In this document: one piece after another, positions 1 through 5,243 of the stretch
How positions within the stretch are numbered: the first letter of the stretch is position 1
Layout: every line of letters begins with the position of its first letter
Source of the DNA: Planctomycetaceae bacterium
Lineage (GTDB): Bacteria; Planctomycetota; Planctomycetia; Pirellulales; UBA1268
Reading direction: 5' to 3'
Assembly: GCA_947453125.1 (NCBI GenBank)
Contig: CANGGC010000242.1
Span: 1 to 5,243 of the forward strand
Length of the DNA stretch: 5,243 nucleotides
Program-made: the position numbers and the translations under genes
Notes under the pieces: generated by a model
Databases searched by the model: none
Told to the model about the DNA's origin: nothing
The model's input: the letters and a program-made list of their open reading frames with translations, nothing else

Positions 1-50
1 ACCCGGCACCGCCGGAGGCCTCCCCGATCGAATCTCCGCCCCCCGTCCCT

Positions 51-56
51 GAAGGA
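51..56 (+). promoter_or_regulatory. Weak candidate ribosome binding site for the coiled-coil gene
   Basis: GAAGGA resembles a Shine-Dalgarno core but leaves only three bases before the ATG at 60, less than the usual five to nine. It gives limited support to that start. The alternative is that the protein begins further upstream, outside the window. Confidence 0.3.
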
Positions 57-59
57 ACG

Positions 60-1097
60 ATGCCGTCCTCTGACGAGACGACCGGGCCGGGGATTCCAAA
101 CGCCTTCCGTCTCGCCGGCAACGGCGGGGGCCATCCCTTCATCCTCCCCGGCCGCCGCAAGATCGTCGAGAAGCTCGAGGAAGCAGCCGCCCAGGCGAAG
201 CAGGAGCTCGAGAAGGCCAAGAAGCTGCTCGAGGAGAAGGCCCAAAAGATCCAGGCCGACATGCGAGCCGAGGCGGAGCAGAAGCTCGCCGACGCCAAGG
301 CCGAGTTCGAGAAGAAGTCGGCCGAGTCGGCGGCAACGATGAAGGCGGAGATCGAGGCGAAGGTGGCCGAAGCGAAGGCCACGGCCCAGAAGGAGAGCGA
401 GGCGGCGGCGGAACGGATGAAGACCGAGATGGAGCTGCGCGTCAAGGAAGCGCAGGAGCAGGCGCGCCGGGAGAGCGCCGAGGCGCGCGATCAGGTCCGC
501 CAGGAGGTCGAGGCGAAGACGGCCGATGCGAAGGCCGAAGCCAAGAAGGAATCGGAGGAGACCGCCGCGCGGATGCGGACCGAGATCGAAGCGAAGATGG
601 AGGAAGCCCAAACAGCGGCCAAGCGCCAGAGCGAGGAAGCGGGGAGCGCCGCCAAGGCCGACGTCGAGAGCCGGGTGAAGACGATTGAGGCGGAGCTCGA
701 GAAGAAGAGCCGGGACGCGAGCGATCGGCTCGAAGGCAAGCTCCGCGAGATGGAGGAGAAGATCGAATCGGAGCGGGCCCGGATGAACGACTCGCTCGAA
801 CGCGTCCGGGCCGCGACGGAGAAGACGCTCGTCCCCCCGGCCGGCGTCCACTCGGCACTACGCGACACCTCGACCGCCGCGCCCGTCACCGACGAAGCCC
901 ATCCCCAGCCGTCCGAGGCCCACGCCACGACGGCCCCCCGGGGCACTCCTCCAGTCGACATGGCGGAGCGTTTTTTCGGGCACGACCAGTGGCGGAGCCC
1001 GTCGACCGTGCCGTTGGCGGTGCTGCTGGGAATGTTTGGCGCTGGGATCGCAGGCACCGCCCTCGCCTTGCGGTTCCGCGACTCGAGCGGCCGCTGA
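60..1097 (+). CDS. Tandem 26-residue-repeat coiled-coil protein with C-terminal membrane anchor
   Basis: I do not recognise a named family. Residues 1-35 are Gly/Pro-rich and uncharged. Residues 36-250 are a continuous Lys/Glu/Ala/Arg-rich helix made of 26-residue repeats. Residues 251-315 are a Pro/Ala/Thr/His-rich linker, probably disordered. Residues 316-337 form one hydrophobic helix, followed by a short basic tail (RFRDSSGR). No catalytic motif or signal peptide is seen, so a structural, tethering or scaffold role is the reasonable inference. The ATG at 60 has a weak, very close GAAGGA (51-56). The frame has no stop back to base 3 and would add a Pro-rich stretch, so the start is uncertain and the gene may be 5'-truncated by the window edge. 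The + strand is strikingly purine-rich across the repeats, as expected from Lys/Glu codons. A kinase gene follows on the same strand after 97 bases. The reading frame is secure; the start and the function are not. Confidence 0.82.
   Translation: MPSSDETTGPGIPNAFRLAGNGGGHPFILPGRRKIVEKLEEAAAQAKQELEKAKKLLEEKAQKIQADMRAEAEQKLADAKAEFEKKSAESAATMKAEIEAKVAEAKATAQKESEAAAERMKTEMELRVKEAQEQARRESAEARDQVRQEVEAKTADAKAEAKKESEETAARMRTEIEAKMEEAQTAAKRQSEEAGSAAKADVESRVKTIEAELEKKSRDASDRLEGKLREMEEKIESERARMNDSLERVRAATEKTLVPPAGVHSALRDTSTAAPVTDEAHPQPSEAHATTAPRGTPPVDMAERFFGHDQWRSPSTVPLAVLLGMFGAGIAGTALALRFRDSSGR
183..806 (+). repeat. Eight tandem 26-residue (78-base) coiled-coil repeats
   Basis: The repeats lie within the coiled-coil gene at residues 42-67, 68-93, 94-119, 120-145, 146-171, 172-197, 198-223 and 224-249, with no insertion or deletion between units. 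Copies 2-6 are the clearest; copy 7 is good, and copies 1 and 8 are degenerate. Column 1 is usually Met or Val. Column 4 is acidic and column 6 is Glu in most copies. Column 12 is Ala in copies 1-6. Column 18 is Lys/Arg in seven of eight copies. Column 20 is Ser in copies 2-7. Hydrophobic or small positions fall at 1, 5, 9, 12, 16, 20 and 23, a 4-4-3-4-4-3-4 spacing. At DNA level the units have diverged clearly, so this is an old array kept by protein-level selection, not a recent DNA expansion. Confidence 0.85.
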
Positions 1098-1183
1098 GGC
1101 ACCTCACTCCGCCTGCACAGCGGGAAAATCGCCATGGAAGGCGCTTTCCACCGATCGCTACACTCCGGCCCCGCCCCGTCTCC

Positions 1184-1187
1184 GGAG
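1184..1187 (+). promoter_or_regulatory. Ribosome binding site deciding the kinase start
   Basis: GGAG lies seven bases before the ATG at 1195, a normal spacing. This supports starting the kinase at 1195. The longer in-frame start at 1036 would overlap the end of the coiled-coil gene and add a 53-residue extension that resembles no kinase N-terminus. Confidence 0.6.
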
Positions 1188-1194
1188 CCGATCG

Positions 1195-3321
1195 ATGCCC
1201 CACGACCGCCCGCTCGACGATCCCACCACCCACGAATCGGCCACTCCCGTCGGCCCGGTGGACGACCAGATCCCCCCCCGCGTCGTCGCCACGACGACGA
1301 TCAGTGTCAACCGCCGGCTCGGCCGCGGCGGCTTGGGCGACGTCTACTACGCCAACGACAAAGCGACCGGGCGCGAGCTAGCCGTCAAGTTCCTCAATGG
1401 CTGGGCGGTCTCCCAGGAGGCCCTCCGCGAGAGCTTTCAGTTCGAGGCCACCGTCACGAGCCAGCTCGAACACCCCAACATCGTCCCGGTGTATGTCACC
1501 GGAGCCACCCCCGACGGCAGACCGTTCTACGCGATGCGGCTGATCCCCGGGCGGACGCTCGGTGCGGCGATCAACGATTTCCACGACCGACGCCATGCCC
1601 ACGCGGCGGCAAGCGACCGCTCGGCCCGCTACCGCGAGCTCCTCGGCCAGTTCGCCCTAGTCTGCAAGGCGATCGCCTACGCCCATGATCGTGGCGTCCT
1701 CCACCGCGACATCAAGCCGGCCAACATCATGCTAGGGAAGTTCGGCGAGGTGGTCGTCCTCGACTGGGGACTCGCGGCGCGAATCGATCGCGATGATCGC
1801 GCCCGGCAGAGCGGTGAGCAGAGCATCGTGATGCCGACGATCGCCCTCGATTCGGCCCCATCGGCGAAACGCGGGATCTCCGGCACACCGGCCTACATGA
1901 GCCCCGAGCAGCACGACGGGGCCGTCCCGGTGGGGCCGGCCAGCGACGTCTACGGCCTCGGCGCGACTCTCTACCACCTCCTCACCGGATCGCCTCCCTA
2001 CGACGGCGACGTGGCGGCGATCCGCGAGAAGGTGCTCGCCGGATCGCTCACCCCGCCGTCGCGCGTGAAGCGGGGCGTGTCGCACGCCATCGAGGCGGTC
2101 TGCATGAAGGCGTGCGCCCACGATCCGGTCGACCGCTACGAGACCCCCCTCGAACTCGCCCACGACATCGACGCCTATCTGGCCGACAATCCCGTCAGCG
2201 CGTACCGCGAGCCGCTCCTCCGCCGGCTGGCCCGCTGGACGCGCCGCCACCGCACGATCACGCAACTCGCCGTCGGGTCGCTCGCGGTGCTCCTCGTGGG
2301 CGCGGCAGTGACCTCGGTGCTCCTCCGCAAGGTGGCCCACGACGAGTACCGCTCCCGGCAGACGGCCCTGCGACTGGCGGCCCGGCTTGCGGCGAGCACC
2401 GCCGCGCTGCAGATCGATTCGCGTTGGCGGATCCTCGAGTACGAAGCCGACAACAACCAGCTCGTCCGGGCGATGCTCGAGGCGGAGGGAAAGCCCGTCG
2501 ATCCCGCCACGGGGCGCAGGCCCTGGGGGGCGATCCAGGCCGCGGTCGACGAGATCGCCGCCAACACCAAGAACACCGTCGATGCCGAAAGCTGGACGGT
2601 GTGCGATGCCAAGGGGGTGCAGGTGGCCCGAGCGCCGCTGGCCGACACCATCGGCCGCGACTTCGCCTGGCGCAACTATTTCCACGGCGGCCCCCATGAC
2701 CTCGAGCCGGGCGCTGCCGCCACACCGATCACCGAGGTGCACCGCTCGACGGTCTACCGCAGCGATTCCACCGGCAAGCTGAAGGTAGCTTTCTCCGCCC
2801 CGATCTGGAGCGATGCCCATGGCACGGAGAATCGGCGCGTGCTCGGAGTTCTCCTCATGAGCTTCGACGTCGGCCTCCTCTTCCGGTCGGTTGACGCCAT
2901 CGGCTCGTGGAACGCCTCGCGGGCCCCGTTCTCCGTGGCGGTCATCGATCTCCGCGACGACATGATCGACGGCGAACCGAAGGGGGGCTTGGTCCTCGAG
3001 AATCCCGAGGTCGCCCGTACCGATCTGTCGAGCTCCCCCGATCTCCAGTTGGTGCGGGCCCCGGCCGAGGTCGTCGCCCGCCTCAAGGAGTCGTTCCACA
3101 AACATCAGGAGTTCGGCAAACCCGCCCGCCAGCCCCACGAAGTTGGCGGCGACAACGGTCTCGATGCCGAGATCATCGGGCTCTTTCCCGGGACGCTCCG
3201 CCAGTTGATGGGGGGAAACGGCGACGGGCCGCAGATCGCAGCCGCCGAGCCGATCCGGATCCTCGGTCGCCCCGAGCGGCTCTCCGACGTCGGCTGGGCC
3301 GTCCTTGTTCACGAGCGCTGA
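1195..3321 (+). CDS. Transmembrane Ser/Thr protein kinase with C-terminal extracytoplasmic Cache-like sensor
   Basis: This 708-residue Hanks-type kinase probably senses an external ligand and phosphorylates Ser/Thr on cytoplasmic proteins. The kinase domain spans about residues 37-328. It has the glycine loop GRGGLG (43-48), the ATP lysine in AVK (K65), a likely helix-C glutamate (E84) and HPNIVPVY (93-100). The catalytic loop is HRDIKPAN (D172, K174, N177), the metal-binding motif is DWG (190-192), and the activation segment ends GTPAYMSPE (230-238). The helix-F aspartate is in SDVYGLG (D251) and the late arginine is R314. All catalytic residues are present, so it should be active. A basic stretch (about 343-353) precedes one membrane helix (356-377), which puts the kinase inside and the C-terminus outside. 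Residues 380-708 look like a double-Cache sensor: a long helix (about 384-430), a domain with a FAWRNYFHG motif (490-498) and the ending VGWAVLVHE. No second membrane helix follows, unlike chemoreceptor Cache domains. The kinase assignment is firm; the Cache assignment is by motif only. Confidence 0.93.
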   Translation: MPHDRPLDDPTTHESATPVGPVDDQIPPRVVATTTISVNRRLGRGGLGDVYYANDKATGRELAVKFLNGWAVSQEALRESFQFEATVTSQLEHPNIVPVYVTGATPDGRPFYAMRLIPGRTLGAAINDFHDRRHAHAAASDRSARYRELLGQFALVCKAIAYAHDRGVLHRDIKPANIMLGKFGEVVVLDWGLAARIDRDDRARQSGEQSIVMPTIALDSAPSAKRGISGTPAYMSPEQHDGAVPVGPASDVYGLGATLYHLLTGSPPYDGDVAAIREKVLAGSLTPPSRVKRGVSHAIEAVCMKACAHDPVDRYETPLELAHDIDAYLADNPVSAYREPLLRRLARWTRRHRTITQLAVGSLAVLLVGAAVTSVLLRKVAHDEYRSRQTALRLAARLAASTAALQIDSRWRILEYEADNNQLVRAMLEAEGKPVDPATGRRPWGAIQAAVDEIAANTKNTVDAESWTVCDAKGVQVARAPLADTIGRDFAWRNYFHGGPHDLEPGAAATPITEVHRSTVYRSDSTGKLKVAFSAPIWSDAHGTENRRVLGVLLMSFDVGLLFRSVDAIGSWNASRAPFSVAVIDLRDDMIDGEPKGGLVLENPEVARTDLSSSPDLQLVRAPAEVVARLKESFHKHQEFGKPARQPHEVGGDNGLDAEIIGLFPGTLRQLMGGNGDGPQIAAAEPIRILGRPERLSDVGWAVLVHER

Positions 3322-3325
3322 CCGC

Positions 3326-4606
3326 TCACACCTCCGGCAATTCAAACCCCTTGCGGCGCTCGCGGACGAGCAGCGCGTCGGCAGCGGTGTCGCTCACGAA
3401 CTGCTCGGCAACCGGATCCCAGCGGAGCGGACGGCCGATCGCGCGGGCGATGTTGGCCAGATGGCAAACCGTCACCGAGCGATGACCGATCTCGACATCG
3501 GCCACCGGCTTCTCGCGCGTTCTTACGCAGTCGAGCCAGTTCTGGAGATGATGCCGCGCCTGCCAGAGGGCGAGGGCGTCGGACCACTTCCGCTCCTCCT
3601 CGGCGACGTCGACCACCTCGAGGAGTTTCTGCGCGATCTCAGGGGGATTGCTCGTCACCTTGTTGCGGTTGATCTCGAGCTTTCCCTTCTCCCCGACGAA
3701 CACGGCCCCCCCCATCGGCCCAGAGTCGAGGATGAACTTCACCTCGAGGCCATCGGCGTAGGTCATCACCACCTGGCCGTTGGGCCCCTCGGTGACGGGC
3801 GTGACCGCCACCGGGCCTGTGGCATCGGCGCCGAGGGCCCACTGGATCTGATCGACGCCGTGCGCGCCCCAGTTGGTCATCTCGCCACCTGCGAAGTCAC
3901 GCCATTGCATCCAGCTCGTCCACTGGCCGTTGTGGGGGCGGTCAGCCGCCTGATTGAGCCAGGCGCTCCAGTCGAGGCCGGTGGGGATCGGCTCCTCCGG
4001 CGGGAGCGGCACCGGCGTCGGAGAGGAGCTGCCGTAGTTCACCGCGCGAACTTCGAGGAGCTTTCCGAGCCCCCCGTTGCGGACGAACTCGCACGCCAGC
4101 CGGTTGATCTCCATGGAGCGCTGTTGCGTCCCCACCTGGACGACCCGGTCGTGCCTCCGGGCCGCTTTGACCAGCGCCCGCCCCTCCGCAACGTAGAGCG
4201 TCAGCGGCTTCTCGGCGTAGACATCTTTGCCGGCCTGACAGGCATGGATGCAGGGCAGGACTCGCTGAAACTCCCCCGTTCCGACGATCACCGCATCGAT
4301 GTCGGCGCGGTCGAGGATCCGCCGGTAGTCGACGTACACCGGCCAAGCCGCCCCCTTCTTCTCCCGGAAGGCATGCGCCCGCGGCACGTTGACATCGCAC
4401 AGCGCTACGATGTCGGCTCCCTCCGGCAGTTGCTCGAGGAGGAGCGAAGCGCGGCCGCCGACGCCGATGGCGCCGACGCGGAGCTTTTCGTTGGGCCCCG
4501 GGGCCGATCGCCCCACGCGGGGGAGAAGGGCGACGCCGGCAGCAGCCCCTGCCCCGAGGAGCAGAGTCCGCCGATCAACGCCGAGCCGACGGGCAATCCG
4601 GGTCAC
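3326..4606 (-). CDS. Tat-exported Gfo/Idh/MocA-family NAD(P)-dependent oxidoreductase
   Basis: This 426-residue protein is complete. Members of the family oxidise or reduce sugars, inositols and related polyols with bound NAD(P). The substrate here cannot be told from the sequence. Residues 1-35 are a Tat signal with twin Arg (R12, R13) in DRRTLLLGAG, a hydrophobic Ala/Gly/Leu run and likely cleavage after RSA. The Rossmann nucleotide loop is GAIGVGG (45-51). The family signature EKP (132-134) carries the presumed catalytic Lys133. The C-terminal domain has GGEMTNWGAHGVDQ (240-253) with H249 and D252, followed by the conserved late stretch around RTREKPVADVEIGHRS. Length is typical for planctomycete Tat-exported members. 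The start is GTG at 4606, chosen because a perfect AGGAGG lies seven bases upstream and the Tat motif follows directly. It overlaps the stop of the VCBS gene by four bases, so the two are co-transcribed. Tat export fits a protein folded with its cofactor in the cytoplasm before transport. Confidence 0.93.
   Translation of the reverse strand: MTRIARRLGVDRRTLLLGAGAAAGVALLPRVGRSAPGPNEKLRVGAIGVGGRASLLLEQLPEGADIVALCDVNVPRAHAFREKKGAAWPVYVDYRRILDRADIDAVIVGTGEFQRVLPCIHACQAGKDVYAEKPLTLYVAEGRALVKAARRHDRVVQVGTQQRSMEINRLACEFVRNGGLGKLLEVRAVNYGSSSPTPVPLPPEEPIPTGLDWSAWLNQAADRPHNGQWTSWMQWRDFAGGEMTNWGAHGVDQIQWALGADATGPVAVTPVTEGPNGQVVMTYADGLEVKFILDSGPMGGAVFVGEKGKLEINRNKVTSNPPEIAQKLLEVVDVAEEERKWSDALALWQARHHLQNWLDCVRTREKPVADVEIGHRSVTVCHLANIARAIGRPLRWDPVAEQFVSDTAADALLVRERRKGFELPEV
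4502..4606 (-). other. Twin-arginine (Tat) signal peptide of the oxidoreductase
   Basis: Residues 1-35 have a basic n-region with Arg-Arg at 12-13, followed by Thr-Leu-Leu-Leu and an Ala/Gly-rich h-region (to about residue 29), then a polar c-region ending in Ser-Ala before PGPNEKLRVG. The residue before the Arg pair is Asp rather than Ser/Thr, which is a mild deviation. Such signals are common on planctomycete Gfo/Idh/MocA proteins. Confidence 0.8.
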
Positions 4607-5243
4607 TTCGTCCCCTCCTGAATGAACACGAAGCCACCCTTCTTGTTCCCGATCACGATGTCGGGCCGCTTGTCACCATTGAGATCGCCAACGGCCAGCT
4701 GCGTCCCCACGCCGGAGGCGTCGTCGATCTTGTGCGCCGTCCACGAGACCTTCTTGTCGGCGTCGCGGTGGAGTTTGAACCAATAGAGGTAAGGGCTGCC
4801 GGCCGGATCGGGATCCCCCTGCGGCCCGTGGGCCCAGAACCGCTTGCCGGTGACGATGTCCTTGAGCCCGTCGCCGTCGATGTCGACGACGCCCACGGAG
4901 TGGAGCTGCGAGAACTGCACCCCTTCGAGCGACTCCTCCGCCTTGTCGGAGAGGATGCGGTGCTCGACGAAGTCGATCCCGCCGTCCTTCTTCACGCTCT
5001 CGAACCACGACAGCCCGTAACCGTGGCCGGCGAGGCTCGTGATCACGTCGAGATCACCGTCGGCGTCGACGTCGTAGGTGTGCATCTGGGCGCCGCCGGT
5101 GCCGAAGGCGAACGGGTGCTTCGTCCAGGCCGGGGGCGTGCTTCCGGCCGCCACCGGGGCCGGTTGCTCCCACCACCCGCCGGCCATGAGGAGATCGGGG
5201 CGGCCGTCGCCGTTGACGTCACCGACGCCGAGCCCGTGCTGAT
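4603..5243 (-). CDS. VCBS/FG-GAP repeat protein, C-terminal part (5' end beyond the window)
   Basis: The first 212 complete codons visible from the right edge form the C-terminus of a beta-propeller-like repeat protein. The frame stays open to the edge, and the Asp motif at bases 5194-5220 lies upstream of the first Met (5187). That Met is therefore internal and the gene continues beyond the window. Four calcium-loop-type motifs, D-x-[DN]-x-D-x-x-x-D, are seen: DVNGDGRPD, DVDADGDLD, DIDGDGLKD and DLNGDKRPD. Segments such as HGYGLSWFE and TGKRFWAHGPQGD recall a planctomycete VCBS-repeat family that is usually secreted. The signal peptide would lie outside the window. Such proteins bind calcium and are thought to bind ligands or surfaces; an exact role cannot be given. 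The stop overlaps the oxidoreductase start in a GTGA arrangement, so the two belong to one operon and probably work in the same extracytoplasmic compartment. Confidence 0.88.
   Translation of the reverse strand, partial: QHGLGVGDVNGDGRPDLLMAGGWWEQPAPVAAGSTPPAWTKHPFAFGTGGAQMHTYDVDADGDLDVITSLAGHGYGLSWFESVKKDGGIDFVEHRILSDKAEESLEGVQFSQLHSVGVVDIDGDGLKDIVTGKRFWAHGPQGDPDPAGSPYLYWFKLHRDADKKVSWTAHKIDDASGVGTQLAVGDLNGDKRPDIVIGNKKGGFVFIQEGTK
4614..4619 (-). promoter_or_regulatory. Perfect AGGAGG ribosome binding site inside the VCBS gene
   Basis: On the - strand AGGAGG lies exactly seven bases before the GTG start of the oxidoreductase. It falls within the last codons of the VCBS gene (Gln-Glu-Gly-Thr-Lys-stop). 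It fixes the oxidoreductase start and supports coupled translation. Confidence 0.8.
4660..5220 (-). repeat. Four VCBS/FG-GAP Asp-rich calcium-binding-type motifs
   Basis: The motifs lie at 5194-5220, 5047-5073, 4858-4884 and 4660-4686, 49, 63 and 66 residues apart. This is roughly one per propeller blade. The first three keep the D-x-[DN]-x-D-G loop form, apart from Ala for Gly in the second (DVDADG). The last has Lys in place of the second Gly (NGDK), which may weaken its loop. Confidence 0.8.

Noticed and set aside
183..806. Repeat array as a DNA satellite, CRISPR-like array or recent slippage expansion
   Set aside because: The units are conserved at protein level but diverged at nucleotide level, with no spacers or identical repeats.
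491..1135. Ser/Ala/Arg-rich open frame on the - strand opposite the coiled-coil gene
   Set aside because: It is the complement of Lys/Glu/Ala-rich codons. Its low-complexity Ser content follows directly from the purine-rich sense strand.
1159..1164. TACACT as a -10 promoter element for the kinase
   Set aside because: It matches TATAAT at four of six positions, but no convincing -35 lies 16-18 bases upstream. Such a match is expected by chance, so it is left as a possibility only.
1036..1194. N-terminal extension of the kinase to the ATG at 1036
   Set aside because: It overlaps the membrane-helix end of the upstream gene and has no family resemblance. The ATG at 1195 has a well-spaced GGAG.
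1762..1770. Kinase read as an inactive pseudokinase because of DWG in place of DFG
   Set aside because: The catalytic lysine, the HRD aspartate, the asparagine and the metal-binding aspartate are all present. Only the middle residue differs, and it is not catalytic.
1732..3345. Long open frame on the - strand opposite the kinase (537 codons)
   Set aside because: The kinase on the + strand has all its family motifs. The antisense frame encodes an Arg/Gly/Asp-rich composition with no domain, as expected from third-position GC bias.
3305..4621. Long open frame on the + strand opposite the oxidoreductase (438 codons)
   Set aside because: It lies entirely opposite a well-supported Gfo/Idh/MocA gene and shows no recognisable motif; it is a shadow of GC-rich coding sequence.
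4603..5187. VCBS protein as a complete 194-residue gene starting at 5187
   Set aside because: The frame continues upstream to the window edge and encodes another full Asp motif (5194-5220), so the Met at 5187 is internal.

Overview
The window is GC-rich, roughly two-thirds G+C by eye. It holds four protein genes in two convergent pairs. No RNA gene, mobile element or CRISPR array is visible. The gene types point to a planctomycete, probably of the Pirellulales type. They are a Hanks-type Ser/Thr kinase with a DWG motif and an extracytoplasmic sensor, a Tat-exported Gfo/Idh/MocA oxidoreductase, and a VCBS/FG-GAP repeat protein of a style common in that phylum. This assignment is inference from family resemblance; there is no marker gene.

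Left half, + strand. Bases 60-1097 encode a 345-residue coiled-coil protein built from eight in-register 26-residue repeats, followed by a Pro/Ala/Thr-rich linker and one C-terminal membrane helix. Its frame is open to the left edge, so the true N-terminus may lie outside the window. After a 97-base gap comes a complete 708-residue transmembrane Ser/Thr kinase (1195-3321): cytoplasmic kinase domain, one membrane helix, and a C-terminal extracytoplasmic double-Cache-like sensor. The two genes share a strand and may be co-transcribed. The coiled-coil protein carries a serine at the same position of six successive repeats, which makes it a conceivable partner or substrate of the kinase. That link is a hypothesis.

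Right half, - strand. A VCBS/FG-GAP repeat protein, whose 5' part lies beyond the right edge, ends in a GTGA overlap with the start of a complete Tat-signal Gfo/Idh/MocA oxidoreductase. A perfect AGGAGG ribosome binding site sits inside the end of the VCBS gene. The two form a translationally coupled pair, both probably acting outside the cytoplasm.

The kinase and oxidoreductase genes meet tail to tail with only four bases between their stop codons. The least ordinary element is the 26-residue coiled-coil array and its pairing with a sensor kinase. The right half looks like normal planctomycete gene content.
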